This document shows positions 42,146-54,772 of a stretch of 64,000 nucleotides of DNA, piece by piece. Source of the DNA: Ciona savignyi. Taxonomy: Eukaryota; Chordata; Ascidiacea; Phlebobranchia; Cionidae. The notes under the pieces were generated by a model. The model did not search any database. It was not told the DNA's origin and saw nothing but the letters and a program-made list of their open reading frames with translations. The position numbers were made by a program, and so were the translations under genes. Position 1 is the stretch's first letter, and each line of letters opens with the position of its first letter. The stretch lies in NCBI GenBank assembly GCA_000149265.1, contig CH002885.1, positions 1-64,000 of the forward strand. Direction: 5' to 3'.

Positions 42146-42839
42146 TTTTGGATTTTAAAAGTTCTCGACAGACCCAATAATTATGCACGGCTGCCGGCGC
42201 CGATGAGTTTTTTATTATTTTTTTTTTCGATAAAAACAAGCAGCTATTAAATATTTAAAACGGGAAAAGGACTACAAAATGACAGCCGTTAAAACAAGGC
42301 TATAATCCAATTAATTATTTAGTTTCGGTATATAAGTTAGGCCTATACGTGGCCGCCAAACCGAACGTATAAAAAAATCAAAATGTTTATATCAAAATTA
42401 TTACACTTAAGATTATTGTGTGACAGCTGATATTTCTGCACTGGTATGGATTATTCCCTTTAAATTGTAAACAAAGTTGAAGATGAATAATGTAAACCAG
42501 GAATATGACAAACATACTATATTTATACCCAGGGAAATCCCTTGTATAATAATCATAGGTAAGTATAATATACTATTATCACGTATATAAATCAGCTGAA
42601 CACTTAAAACACAAGCAAATCGTTAGTGATTTTTTGTGCAAACAAAAAAGATTCTGATACCCTATACCAGTGGTTCCCAAACTTTTTTGAGCGCGACCCA
42701 GATCTGAGTTCAATGAAAACCTTACGACCCAAACCTCAATAGTGTACTAAATGTCACCAATACTACTTTTTTACATGAAACAATGATTCTTACAAACCAG
42801 TCAGTGATTCAGTGCGACCATTGGGACTGAGATTTCTAC

Positions 42840-43250
42840 TTCAAAATATCTGCAATGCATGGCTCTATTTTGCTGAGTGCAATGCGCAGGTCGTGGCCAG
42901 GATTGAGGCGATTGCGATACTTGGTTTTAACCATCGACAGCGCGTCCTTTTTTGGGTGCAGGATTAACGAGCTCTTTCCAATCGTGTGGGGATTTATTTT
43001 CCTCGCTATGCAAAGCGCGATTGTTTAAAATGCCAGCGTGGCTTGGAGACTATAATCACTGGATTCGTTGCTGAGCAAAATCGGCTTCGTTTAAGTTCTG
43101 CTTCTCTGCACTCAAAATAAATGTATGCTTCTTTTGCACGTGTTGCGAGTACTTCGTCTCCAGATGTCTCTTTAAATACGGCACTGCACAGCACACATTG
43201 CGGCTTCACTGTACCACGATCATTGATAGTAGTAAAAACGAAATCCAAAA
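42840..43250 (-). pseudogene. Decayed hAT (ZBED5-like) transposase remnant
   Basis: On the minus strand at about 43245-43170 a BED-finger start (KPQCVLCSAVF) is readable. The histidine half of the finger continues in another frame (LKRHLETKY), so a frameshift interrupts it and the second histidine position is Y. Further on, at about 42955-42840, the typical hAT C-terminal segment KTKYRNRLNPGHDLRIALSK is readable before a stop. The catalytic middle of the protein is gone. It is not functional as it stands. Confidence 0.7.
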
Positions 43251-43551
43251 ATGCTTGCTTGTTTAGTCATCCTAAATACTAATTTAAGTGTTAGGGAAGC
43301 AAAAATGTTTTAAGCTACTCTACTACTACACAGCTAAACTTTCATACTATCAACTCTGATACTCCACTGACCTAATCATCTTACAAATATTTCTGTAATT
43401 AAGGCAAATTATGGCACTTAAGTGACCTAAACCCTACCACGCCACTGCGAGATATTATACAAGCTAACTGTGCTTCAGTTTAAAGGAAACCGATTGTGGT
43501 GCAATATTAAGGTTTAGAGACGAAGCTAAGTGAAAAGCGTATGGTATAATA

Positions 43552-43836
43552 CAGTGGTTCTCGATCTTTTTGACCCCGTGGCGCACCCGAGATCAACTAA
43601 TTAATAGTTCAATTTAAATAATTTCATCACCATTTTTTCCACATAACGAAATTACTGTTTCTTGAGCGCTCTTGTTTTACGGAAGTTAATGTAGAACTAA
43701 CGTTCCAATGGGAAAAAACGAACTAGACACTAACCATTTAGTAGTTTATGATCTATGCACACTCTGTCGTAAATTTAGAAAATGCAAGTGTGGCGCACCT
43801 AGCTAACCCCCATGGCGCATCATTTGGGAAGCACTG
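43552..43836. mobile_element. 285-bp hAT MITE nested in the older hAT element
   Basis: The ends are CAGTGGTTCTCGATC and GGGAAGCACTG. The octamer GTATAATA is perfectly duplicated at 43544-43551 and 43837-43844. GTGGCGCACC occurs near the left end (GTGGCGCACCCGAG) and again on the right (GTGGCGCACCTAGC). There is no coding sequence. Confidence 0.88.
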
Positions 43837-44579
43837 GTATAATATGATAATTCAGTCATGAAGGAGTTGAATGAATTTGAAAATGAAAATGAAAAAGTAT
43901 TTGTTTTGACAGCTTTGAATCATCCTGCTGCGGCCCATTTTTAGACCCGTCGCGACTCGTGTTTGGATCGCGACCTATTTACTGTGGAAACCGCTGCCCT
44001 CAACCATTAAGCTTTTTTAGTTTTTTAGAACAGTTATGCAGGTATCCAATACCAATATTTAATCTTTGTACCGGAAACCCCCTTAGCTATTGTGCCATGA
44101 ATATGTAATGGTATATTTAGTCGTATTCCAATAAAAATCAATTCCCAAAATATATTTTAAATATATAATTCTTTCAAGTAAAAACCAAAAATGTATCAAT
44201 CCTGTTGAACATTTTGAAGATACCAAGGACTTCATTAAAAAAATGATTTAGGTTCGGGTCGTAACTCGGGTACCTATAAGTTTCTGCTTGCAAAAACAAA
44301 GGTTAAACTTTCTAAAATACATGTCAAAAGTGATTGATTTACCGACAGTTGTTTTTTTGTTGGGGACAGTACAGACGACCTTTGTTGATAAGCAAAACAA
44401 TTGTGCCTATATTGATAAATAAGGGATTTGTTGTTGACACGATCGTCAACGCCGAACACCCGTATGACAGTACGGCCACAAATGATGCGGTAATGTGACG
44501 GATCGGGTGTAACGGTTGTTTCGTCTTGAATAAGTTCGGCCATCAGGTTGAAAGATTTAGAAATGTTACCTACCAATCC

Positions 44580-44710
44580 TCTTCTGCTTGCAGAAACAAA
44601 ACTAAATACTCGGTGTATAAAATATACCAATTGCTTAAATAAACATATAAAGCGTCAACCACCACCATTTGTAAAACACATTTTGACTGTGCCCTATATT
44701 TATATTATAT
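44580..44710 (+). repeat. Dispersed repeat family B, copy 3, rearranged
   Basis: GCTTGCAGAAACAAAACTAA and CGGTGTATAAAATATACCAA match the other copies. The second half (ACCACCACCATTTGTAAAAC) is inverted relative to copy 2. A weak 335-bp-unit relative follows at about 44870-45000. Confidence 0.45.
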
Positions 44711-44714
44711 ATAT

Positions 44715-45750
44715 GTAAGCAAGGTTCCTCAATACAATCGATATAAGTATAGGTGAAGGAATATATATTGTTTTTATCCGATTTGTTTTTCTTTTTGTCG
44801 TTTAACACGGTTGTGAGTTCTGCATTTTCGCTCTGTCATCTTCAAAAATAGGTTATTAAATTGGATTAAACTTGAAAAGTTGCTAGATAACATTATCTAT
44901 GCAGACTTCGAAAAAAATTATCCTGGGAAATACCCTAAATAATTCAGATTTGTCCCTCTATTATGATGGTAACAGACATGCAATTTAAAATGCATAAATA
45001 ATGACTTTATTTTTATATTACAAGGTCTATCGGAAATTATCCATGGAGTATTTGCAAAATAATAAGCCTTCCACATAACATTTTCAACACATCAAATTAC
45101 ATTGGTGAAAATTTTAACCTGATTCAAAAATTCCTGATTAGACGCAGAACGACCAAGAAGAAAAAACAGGTTTACTTCTGGACCCACCACCCATAAAAGA
45201 TATAGTTTCTGTTCTGCAATGAGGCCGGAAATGTTAATGAGGTTTAGATGTGCATGAATATACTTCTTTGACTGAACATCGAAAAAATTTTTAATTTATT
45301 TTTTTATTTGTTTTTTTAATTTTATTTGGGTTTAGCGGCCACGTCTAATTTTACCGAATTTTAATAATTTATTGCTTGTTTTTGGACGTGTTCTAACGAC
45401 TGTCGTTTGGTTGTTTTTTCCCGTTTCCCATTTTTTTTAATAGTCCGGATTTATGTTTTAATCGTGGAAACATAAAATAAACTAAACTAAACTAAATAGT
45501 GGGCGTTAAACAGACTGGTCACTGATTTGATTGAAGTTCAGTTTTAAACTTTTTAAGTGCAGTTTTTACAATAAGAAATTTACCCAGTCATACCGGTATG
45601 CTATACTGATGAAAAATTGTTTAACTTTATTTTCACTCAGATAAACTTAACATATTTATACTTTTTTTTAAAGAAAACTATTTTTATTACAACGCGTACA
45701 AAATCTCCAGAGTCATTAAAAATACTCGCTTATTTATTAGGCCTATACAT
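44715..45750. other. No gene recognised
   Basis: Contains the weak 335-bp-unit relative at about 44870-45000 (GTTGCTAGATAACATTATCT, then AGACATGCAATTT). The rest has no recognisable feature. Confidence 0.4.
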
Positions 45751-45754
45751 AACC

Positions 45755-46012
45755 GCCGGTTAGAATGGCGAAAGATTATTGGTGGTCAACAGCCGATGGC
45801 TAGTCTGTTTTGTTCTGGGCAAGGCACTTAAAGGACGTCGTCATAAATTCCTTTGTTTATTTGGTTAAACTAAATAACCCTCATGGCCATATACAACACT
45901 CTGCGATAGTTCCGGTAACCTAATAACCGGAACGATTTAATCTGAGAATTGCTCCTGAGATAACGTCCCTATAAGTTTTTTTCGTTCTCCCAGAAATAAA
46001 CGCAAATAACCT
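45755..46012 (+). repeat. Strongly diverged SINE copy
   Basis: Ordered remnants of the SINE body remain: TGGCTAGTCTGTTTTGTTCTGGGCAAGGCACTT, then CAACACTCTGCGATAGTTCCGGTAACC and GAATTGCTCC. The pentamer tail is lost. Confidence 0.6.
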
Positions 46013-46157
46013 TATAATATAAGTTTCACTGTTACCATATTAAAAAAATATGAAATATATATATGCATTGTACATAAATAATAAAGCTTTTCAATACGCT
46101 GTTTGGAACAAGAATGGGATAAGCACGGTGGTATTTAATTGGCAAACTCCATTACAT

Positions 46158-48158
46158 TTAACTCTCCACGGAAGTTGCAGTGGCTTTCGTAGCTTCCCTG
46201 GAATTTAACAAGTATATAAATGTTAACCTTTCTTCAGCTCTCTGAATGCGTGATATTTGGATTTCCATATCGTATCTTGCATGCGGTTTTTGTTTGTCGA
46301 TGTTATTAGAACTATTATTCCGGTTGTTGTTACTGGAAGTTGCAAACACATCGTTTGCTCTTCCTGTGTTGTTTGTCTGCTGGGTCGGTTCCTCGTAAGG
46401 TCGGATTGTCTTATCACAATCTGGACAAAACATGAGAAGAATGGGAAACGCAATCACGATTCCGATTCCTATAATTGTCACCTGGGAATCGTATGACGTC
46501 GATCCTGCTGTGACATTGGTCTTCAACCAAGCTGCTCCCAGCTGACAGGAAGATTCCATGAGATCGTCACTGCTGTTCATGCAGCAGAGTTTGTACAACC
46601 CAAAGGCAACATCTACTGGTGACGCAATATTGATACCGAACATGGTATCTGGTGTTGCGCAAGGCATGTTAATGTCCCACTTAGATTGATTTCCGTCCGT
46701 GAAAAAGACAGAGTTGTTTAAAAAGTGAAAAATGTGCACAGCATTGCGACAAGAGCAATCCCATGGGTTAAATGCCGCTCTTAATATCACCATGCGTTGC
46801 TTGCTTGCATTGTGCGAACTCTGCATAGACGTACACTCACATGACGAGCAACCGTCTTGTCTAAACCACCCACCGCGTGGCGACGTCATCAGATTATTAC
46901 GTATATTCAACACAATATTGTGGGTGGAGCGCAGGGCTCGAAATGAACCATCTGTGATTTCAGTGATCAAGTTGTTGGACAGATCAAGAGATGTGAGGGA
47001 AACAAGGTGGAGGAATGAGCCACTGCGGATGGCCTCTATCTCATTGTTATTCAACCGCAGCGTTATCAGATTCTCCAAACCAACAAATAAACAACTCGTC
47101 AATGTTTGAAGTCGATTGAACGACAGGTCGAGTTCTCGCAGTTTTCTCAAGCCTAGAATAAAAACAATATTGTCAAATTCGATTGGTATATTTTCTTTAT
47201 TTATCCACTGTGGGAGTCTCGGGTGTCCGGAGATTATTATATGTCCATTGTTTCATATTACTTGGATATTTGAGTGAGCTAATTAATTCTAGAACTGGGA
47301 ATTACACCTGGCAGCTGTATAAAGTATATAGCTGCCGTGCTCCAACATTCACAATACGATGAGGAACAAAATATTACTCATTCAGTAACCTGCTATATGT
47401 CAAAGTCTTTCTATGAATAGATGCAATAAGTTAACTATTTATCAAAAAATGTAAAATATACTTCTACTTTTTAATTACGTACCGACGAACGTTTGCTTCG
47501 ATAAATATGAGATTTCGTTGCGCTGTAAATACAAGTAAACGAGATTGGAAAGTTTGTAGAATGGTGTTGCTGCCACTATCGATATCCCTTGTTCCCACAA
47601 CCTCAGATCTGTGGTGTTGAGCGGAACTTTCCACTGCCGTGTGACGTCATGAAGGACGGGCAAACCGTATTGGTGGTAAACGGTTACGTTGTTTCGATCC
47701 TGTGCCACGCTGGAAAAAGTTTCCATTCCTGTCTTCAGGTATACTACTGGCTCGCATTCGAATACCATATTATATATGATTTCGCTGTAACTGCATACAC
47801 TATATGAAAGGAAGTTACGTTCGTTCGGTGTTTCGACATTCCTTCGTGGTCGAATGGCTCGTGAGTTATGTGGGTTATTACTTCGTATGAACATTATGCT
47901 GGGAATCTGTGCGTTACTTTGAACAAGATGGGCTCTGATACGCAATATCATTAAATTTATATGTAATGGATGACTGGTAAATATCCCCGCGCTGCCTGTA
48001 TTAGCGCTGAACAACTGAATGCACAGCATGTAATATATTATTGATGGGTTTAGTGCGGGAAAACGTATCAGTTTTGTAATCCTTTTATCGTTCCACAAGT
48101 TACAATTCGGTTTGCCAATTCTTTGTCTTGACATAAGTCCCGAGTGCCCAAAACGCAT
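46158..48158 (-). CDS. Leucine-rich-repeat type I membrane protein, two exons
   Basis: Exons 48158-47483 and 47152-46158 join through GT-AG borders, with a split glycine codon, to 556 residues. About five to six LRRs run from residue 190 to 320 (LVYLYLQRNEISYL, LRELDLSFNRLQTL, LITLRLNNNEIEAI, LTSLDLSNNLITEI). A cysteine-containing C-terminal cap (NPWDCSCRNAV) follows. One hydrophobic transmembrane segment lies at about 450-467 (VTIIGIGIVIAFPILLMF). A cytoplasmic tail of about 90 residues is rich in N and S. Several NxS/T sequons lie before the membrane segment. The N-terminal 150 residues match nothing I recognise and have no clear signal peptide, so an upstream exon may be missing. It is probably a cell-surface binding or adhesion protein; the ligand is unknown. 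There is not enough to choose a family member. Confidence 0.8.
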
Positions 48159-48239
48159 TGTTTTCACTTGAGCTATCTTGGACCTTATGGCGTATGCAGC
48201 GGTTAACCAATCATTCTACTCACCAGTCAAGCATGACAA

Positions 48240-49998
48240 CAAAACAAGGTAAAGCGTAACACTGAGACAGAACTGACTGCCCACTTCGTCTTAATTGCGT
48301 TTTACATTACCTTATATTATATATATATCCTACAACCTGGAACCACAATGGATAGTGTAGTATTTTTATGGTTGGCTTATAACAAGACGATAGAAGGCTA
48401 CATTGACACCTCTGGTTTTCTAAATCCAAACGGTAAATCCACAACGTGTGCCGCTAGGGCGAAAGTATAATCCCACAGCACCAGGCATTTACTATTGGCT
48501 TCCAGTGCCATTTCCCTAATCGGCTACGCCAAACTGCCTAAAACTCAAATTAAACATAACTTGAACATGGCGGGAAGATTCTTGAACTTTACTGTGGGCA
48601 ACACGAAGCTTTACTATTTACCTTAGTCGCTTGTCAAACCAAACGGATTGGTCGTTGTGGCTTGAAAGCCATATAACTGGCCCAGCTGTTCTCGATAAAG
48701 GTATCAACAAACGGTAGAATGGATTTGAACAAATATTTCTGATATCTAGGGAAATGCAAAACAACCAGCAAAGAACCTGGGGCACAGCCAACATTATCAA
48801 CATATTGATTTAACGACGCAATTATATAATCATGTTACTCGTTAAAATCTCATGGCCTACATTATATGCTAAAAACAAAGAAACAATTTCCGTCACATTC
48901 AAAAAAGTAATAAAGTACACACATTAGTTCTTACACTACAGTACGTCTTATTGTGGAAATACAACGTTGTTCCAATACTCTTTTTTTAAATACTGTCGTA
49001 TTTGCATTGCTACTGAACTGCTGATTAAAATACGACTCGATCTATTCGGTAGCCTGTAAGCTGACGACAGCAGGCATAATGATCCATTGCTCCATACAAG
49101 ATAACAAAACCAACTCGTATCAACTTGTGATTGCTTGCAATATCAACGTAAATCCATTATTGATACTGCGGAGAAATATAAGTATTTTGGTCTAAGGTTT
49201 CTTGTCAAAGATTGCTGAAATCGTACGTTAAAGAACATGAAGCACCGATTGGCTCCGAAAGCGCACTTTGTGCATAATGCATGACTTCTTCCATGAAACG
49301 ACCTTTCAGCTGCGGCGGCTGAAAAAGATATTGCTTTAGCTGAAAACACAGAATTGTCTGCACTTGTTTTATTGAATGGTTCTACACACCAAATTGTTAC
49401 CCATCAAGAAATGTTCGTGTCATATGCATTCATAATATTGCTCCATTCTTCTTCAGTATCGACACGAATAGATTGATTAAAAATTATTCTCGGCAGCATA
49501 CTGAGCGAAATTGCACCGGTTTTAATGGTGATATGTCCCATTAAATATTTAACAGATTTTTGTGTACCGTTGGAAATTAGACCTCGCTGTCATTTTGAAT
49601 TGGTAAATCGTGACCTCTGATCCATAGTCGTCAGTTTATTCTACCAGTGCTTTACGTCCAGACAGATTTGATTTGTCCAAATAATCCAATTGGCTTTTAG
49701 GACAGTTTCTTTTTTCTAACATTAACAATAATTTACACATTAACCTCGTGTTGTATAAAATTGGGTGCAACAAATTAATATATATTATTACCAGATATAT
49801 AATCGCAGCTATAAGCGTCTCCACGAATCTTTCCAGTTAGCTGTAGTAGTCCTTCACCACTACGCAGATATATTTCTGAAAATTAATCTTGCAAATAAAA
49901 ATACTGTCTTCATTTTCACAAAATATTTTCCATTGGTTAAGCATCTTTTGAAGAAGCTCTGTATTTTACCCATTACTATAATTGCAATTTTCGACACG
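48240..49998. other. No gene recognised
   Basis: Upstream of the LRR gene. A minus-strand GTGAGT donor at about 48222 and a preceding ATG could mark a short first exon, but no supporting frame was found. Nothing else is recognised up to the N gap. Confidence 0.4.
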
Positions 49999-50098
49999 NN
50001 NNNNNNNNNNNNNNNNNNNNNNNNNNNNNNNNNNNNNNNNNNNNNNNNNNNNNNNNNNNNNNNNNNNNNNNNNNNNNNNNNNNNNNNNNNNNNNNNNN
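49999..50098. other. Assembly gap (100 N)
   Basis: A second run of exactly 100 N. No gene model crosses it. Confidence 0.99.
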
Positions 50099-51424
50099 GC
50101 TGGAATACTTGACTGCCAAAAACTCTATGACTATCCATCTATATCATAAAACCCTAGTAAAATTTTTATTGGGCTTTAATATATATAAGGTATAAATATT
50201 TAGGAGCTTCGTGTATAAGATTATATCTCGCCCCATATATTATAGATATCTATAAATTCTCAATTAAAGTTAAATGTAGCTTTTTTAAAGCCTATTTGTA
50301 AAAGATTAAAACATATCTAAAGGGTCCATATGATATAAAAAGCTGCAGCATCGTTCGTAAGGATCCTAGCTTGACCAGCTAAAATTATTCACGCTTCGTG
50401 TAGGCCGTAATGTACAGCCCATATATATTGTAAATGTTTAAACCTTTAATCAAATCCAAGGTACACGTACGGATGAGCTTCATTCTAAAATCCTATTCCT
50501 TCTTAGATAGGCTTTGAGAAAACAGGCACCACACAATCGCGCGCGAAAACAACTAATCAAAATGATGGGATAAAACTGTTGGATTGACACATTCCGACAA
50601 AAAGTGGGTCCGTTAAACAGTCCACACGTTTACAGACAAACTCACAAAGGCAGGTGACTTTTTAAGTCTTTAACTGTAACACTGTCCATAGCGTGAAATC
50701 CGACCATTGCTTAGTGAATTGTGACCAATATTTAGACATTTTTTTTTCTTGTGACAAAGTGTATAGGATATATAAATTAAGCACCATGGATTTGTCGATG
50801 ATATTGGAAAAGGAATTTCTGGTCGCATTGCCTCCTATGACAAAAAGCCAATAAATCTCCACAGTCATGAGAAGGATTTCTACAAATTTTTAACTGCGCC
50901 ACATGCAAACGTGAAGAGGTTACCAATGCAACCAAAATTTCTTTTAAATTTAGATGGCCGCACCTGGGTAGCACGTAAATTATTAAAAACATCAAAGGAT
51001 TAGAAAAGATTTTAACGTTCTTAGCGAAAAGCGTCTGTCAGTGATAATTATGGGTTCTTTTAGAATCCGAGGGAACGCACATTGTTACGGATTTTTTTTT
51101 ATTTTCCGCGCAGATATGCCATAAGAGCTGATATATATCTCTAGAGTCTAGATTAAAAAAATTAACCTTATAACTCAAATAAACCTGAAAAACCAATTAT
51201 TGGGCGCAAAATAACCTTATTTATCACGGGGAGGTCCTCGAAAATCAAATGAATACGTTTTATAATACAAAAACTTATAATATACGCTAATAATTTTGTG
51301 TAAAGCAAATGGAACTAAAAAACAACATAGTTTAATATATAATTTAAAGAGAAAACAAACAGGGTTTGATCACACCTTTTCCCGAGAGACTGTGTCATTC
51401 TGTATTTTGAGGTAATTATAAAAA
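50099..51424. other. No gene recognised
   Basis: AT-rich DNA without recognisable coding regions or repeat families shared with other parts of the window. Confidence 0.45.
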
Positions 51425-51846
51425 AAAAACACATTTTGACTGTACGCCAGCGTTTCTCACAACTAGGGGTCGCGCACCCACGCGGTGGGTCGCGAAAGGA
51501 ATTTTGGTGGGGTCGTGAAAAGTTATAGAAAGCTCTGATTAACTAAACTGGCTATTTCATATACAAAAATCAAGGGGAAATTATCATAATTGTGACATCA
51601 CACAATCTTGAATCGTGGCGTGATCTTCACCTGACCTCAGGTCATTGAACCTTTCTTCTCTCACACATGTTACAACAACTATATATAAAGTTAAGTGGGT
51701 CGCCATAAATTGTGGTAATTAATAGTGGGTCCCAACTCTAAAAAGTTTGAGAACCACTGCTGTACGCTATATATAATGTTTATTTAAGCAGGGTTTATCA
51801 CCACAATTGGTATATTTTATACACAGTGTACATAATTTGTTTCTGC
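51425..51846 (-). repeat. Dispersed repeat family B, copy 4, interrupted by a hAT MITE
   Basis: On the minus strand, AGCAGAAACAAATTATGTAC and GTGTATAAAATATACCAATT at the right and CAGTCAAAATGTGTTT at the left match the family. The insertion at 51448-51759 separates them and duplicates CTGTACGC of this repeat. Confidence 0.55.
51448..51759. mobile_element. 312-bp hAT MITE
   Basis: The ends are CAGCGTTTCTCACAACTAGG and AAAAAGTTTGAGAACCACTG. The octamer CTGTACGC is perfectly duplicated at 51440-51447 and 51760-51767. Repeated GTGGGTCGC words lie inside both ends. Confidence 0.9.
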
Positions 51847-51849
51847 TAA

Positions 51850-53155
51850 TCTAAATTCCCGTCAAATATTTCTAAAATATCTTCCTCTGGTGTTTTTTTT
51901 TAATTCTTCGGTCTGTCGGAAAATAGACCTGAGATTCACCGCTGACCATCTAAATTAAATTTGCTAATATCTTAGAGTTTCACGCTCATTGAACTATATT
52001 TCTCCGTGAGTGTCTTATATCTATACATTGTTTGTAGACTGATTTCTGATTTAAGTATGATTACTGGAGAAGTCGGTTGAAAATAGGGGTTATATCTATG
52101 TTTGTTCATCTTGGTTTTTCTTTCTATTTCTGTTGGTTAAGGATCTACAGTTATTTCATTTAGTGTTACTAGTAGGCCAATATATATATTAATGTCCACG
52201 CTGTTAACTATTATGAATGTAGGTTCCAGGAGAAAATTGGGTTATTTAATTTTTCTCTGTTGTTTTTAGATCACCTTACACCATTTCTTTTTAGGGGAGA
52301 AGGAGTATACCAAAACATATCAATAAATGTGATATAGACACATTTTTATGTTCACGTTAGTGGTAGCAAAACGGGGCACACCTCACCACAATCAAATTCA
52401 ATAAAAAATTATTGTTTTTTTCAGTATTGAGATTTGATCATGTGATGTAGTTATCTAGTTTTATTTGTAGAATCGAATGAGCCACAACATAATATCATTG
52501 CACACAACACTAACATGATTTTGCTCACCTAACCTAACAGAAATGGCAGTTCTTTCAAGAATTTTAAAATCATAAAATTTCTTAAATTAAACTCGATCAT
52601 CTCATTAAGATAAAATGAAAACCGGAAAAGTTCTACTAATTTCTGAAATTAATGAATATACGGACTAAAGTCCTGCTGTTCATCACAGATTACTCTTATA
52701 GACGGCTGATCTCGTTGGATTTTTAAGTGACTGCTGAAGCTTTAACGACGACTTATTGCTATACTTTACTAAGTATAATTAAATGGGCCCATAGTTGCTC
52801 TATTATAAAAATAGTATAATAAACATTCCTTAAAAAATTAGAACAAGCTCTGGCGGCTTACTACGATACTATACTTCATTGCAAGTAAAATAGTATATAA
52901 TCGCTCTTGTTTATTAGATATTAGTTTAATAAACGTGCATAGATTAATCGGTAGATCCGCTAGCTTATTACTCGGACAATCGCAAGATGAATACGTGTCC
53001 ACCACTTTGTCTTATTGCAGTGTGTTGTTTGCGAAGGAGGCATAGTTTTTGGATGCACCCATTACATCGCTGGGTTCCATGACAAAACGCAAAAACAATT
53101 GTTTAGTGTTTAATGGGTTATACTATAAACGAAGAAAAATTAAAAGCCTATACAA
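51850..53155. other. No gene recognised
   Basis: AT-rich intergenic sequence. No coding or structural feature could be supported. Confidence 0.45.
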
Positions 53156-53262
53156 CCCACGGCAAAAGCTCCGGTGATCACCCGCTGGTGGGCGCGAGTT
53201 AATCTAACGTCTGCTAACGTTCCCAGCATTTTCCCATTTACCAAGACAAAAACAATGCTCAC
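53156..53262 (+). repeat. SINE body remnant
   Basis: CAAAAGCTCCGGTGATCACCCG, GGTGGGCGCGAGTTAATCTAACG and TTTTCCCATTTACCAAGA match the 3' half of the SINE in order, with many substitutions. Confidence 0.55.
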
Positions 53263-53265
53263 AAC

Positions 53266-53886
53266 TGGGGCTGCAACGATACTTGTAAGAAAAGTATTGT
53301 TAATTCTGGGTCACCTATCGCGATCATCTCGACTTTAGTTAGTAGCTATGGGGAATTCCCAAATCAAAACTAAATGTCTTTAACCGACTGAAATGCGTTT
53401 ATAGATGACAATAAGGGCTTGCAAGTGAAATCAACCCTATTTCTTATTATCGCACTAAGCTGACAAACCGATGTGTAAAACCTAACTACGATGTATACCT
53501 ACTGAAGGAATATATATATGCGTCAGAAACAAAAAGTTTGCAAGACGCCGATATGTGTAGTTTGCAAATTTTGCGTTTTGTAAGTTTTTTTAATAACTTT
53601 AATTGCGCAAAGAATTAAAACACGCGTTATAAAACTTAAGCTTGTAAGTAAGGAAAGTTAGCTTGTACAAATTCAAATGCATGCTGATACCATGGCCGTT
53701 ATGAAGTACGTATAAATGAAAAGTACATTATAACATATTAACCCTAATAAAACATAATGATAAGCATAAAACTTCGGTTTATTGCGAGCATTACACCACG
53801 ATAATCGCGATACACTTTTATTAGTATCGTCGCTAAGTAGTATCGATAGAATCGGGATTATCGATATATATATCGTTACAGCCCTA
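53266..53886. mobile_element. hAT-like element, probable
   Basis: The left end TGGGGCTGCAACGATA and, reversed, the right end TTAGGGCTGTAACGATA are near-identical inverted repeats of a type common in hAT elements. No target duplication could be found, so the exact borders are uncertain. There is no transposase. Confidence 0.5.
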
Positions 53887-53889
53887 ATC

Positions 53890-54530
53890 AAAATCCCTTG
53901 ATAGGTCTAATTCTTCTACAATGGCCACTTACAAGATTATCACACTAAATTGCTTCGCTGTCTGCTTTTTCTGTTAAGATTCGCTAAATGTGTTCAGTAT
54001 TTGTGGCTGCTTTTACTTTTATGTTTTTAACAGATCAGTTTTCTGCGGACCGCGTCCAATACTTTGCATGCCTCGTGTGCAAATATGTGCTTCCTTTTAT
54101 TATAACTTAAAAACTGTAAATTATCCCTTTTTAATATCAAAGGACTTCACTTGCGAGCCTTAAGGGTAATGAGCGTTAATGTTTAATACAATAATTGTGT
54201 GGGAAGACGATACAAGCAACTTCTGCGCACCTCCGCGACTTTAATCGATGGTTTTAATATATTTTGTAGTTCTCTAAACTAGCCGGGTATGGAAAAAAAG
54301 TTGGAAAAAGTATAAAAATATTTATAAAAATTTATATAAAAATAGTTATAAAATTTGTAAATAAAAGGGATATAATAATATTTATAAACTTTGTGAATTA
54401 CACATGCTTCTAAATTTAGGCATATTTACAATTAAAATGTTTTTTGTTAAAAGCCAGCCGCATAAAAGGATCGTGCTTTGGAGGGTGTAGTCGTGGGTGC
54501 AACATCGTTGGATTTGTCATTTAGAAGGAG
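53890..54530. other. No gene recognised
   Basis: Nothing beyond AT-rich short repeats such as TATAAAAATA at about 54310-54350. Confidence 0.45.
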
Positions 54531-54772
54531 GATAGGATAGGATATTCATCTTTATCCCCGTGAATGGGAAAACCAAGGGGGTTAACACACGGGCAATCGT
54601 CAGATCACCTCGCGCCCATCGTCGGGTTACCGGAGCTATTGCAGTGTGTTGTATATGATAGACACGTTTCTTCAATTTGGTAGAACCCATTAATCCGATG
54701 GGTTCAGGCAATGTCCGTAAAGTGCCTTGCCCAAGGACACAACCGACTAGCTAACGACCAGTTTCGCATTTA
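54531..54772 (-). repeat. SINE copy lacking the tRNA-like head
   Basis: The AGGATAGGATATTCATCTTT tail and the body are well preserved. The copy stops at ACCAGTTTCGCA, just inside the B-box-like part. 5' truncation of this sort is typical of reverse-transcribed insertions. It ends about 310 bp upstream of the USB1 start codon. Confidence 0.82.

Larger units (their letters stand above)
42668..43994. mobile_element. Old hAT element with internal deletion and decayed transposase
   Basis: The left end CAGTGGTTCCCAAACTTTTTTGAG and the right end ...TTACTGTGGAAACCGCTG are imperfect inverted repeats, with GCGACCC/GTCGCGA motifs inside both. The flanks CCCTATAC and CCCTCAAC share 6 of 8 bases, an aged target duplication. 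Minus-strand remnants of the N- and C-terminal parts of a ZBED-like hAT transposase lie inside, with the middle missing. A younger 285-bp hAT element (43552-43836) is nested in it. Confidence 0.72.

Noticed and set aside
43006-43248. Treating the minus-strand frame as an intact small zinc-finger gene
   Set aside because: The second half of the BED finger lies in another frame and lacks one metal ligand, and the segment lies inside a hAT element with only the transposase ends left.
44274-44630. 118-codon open frame on the minus strand
   Set aside because: It spans part of dispersed repeat family B at both ends, has no recognisable domain and uses repeat sequence for its termini.
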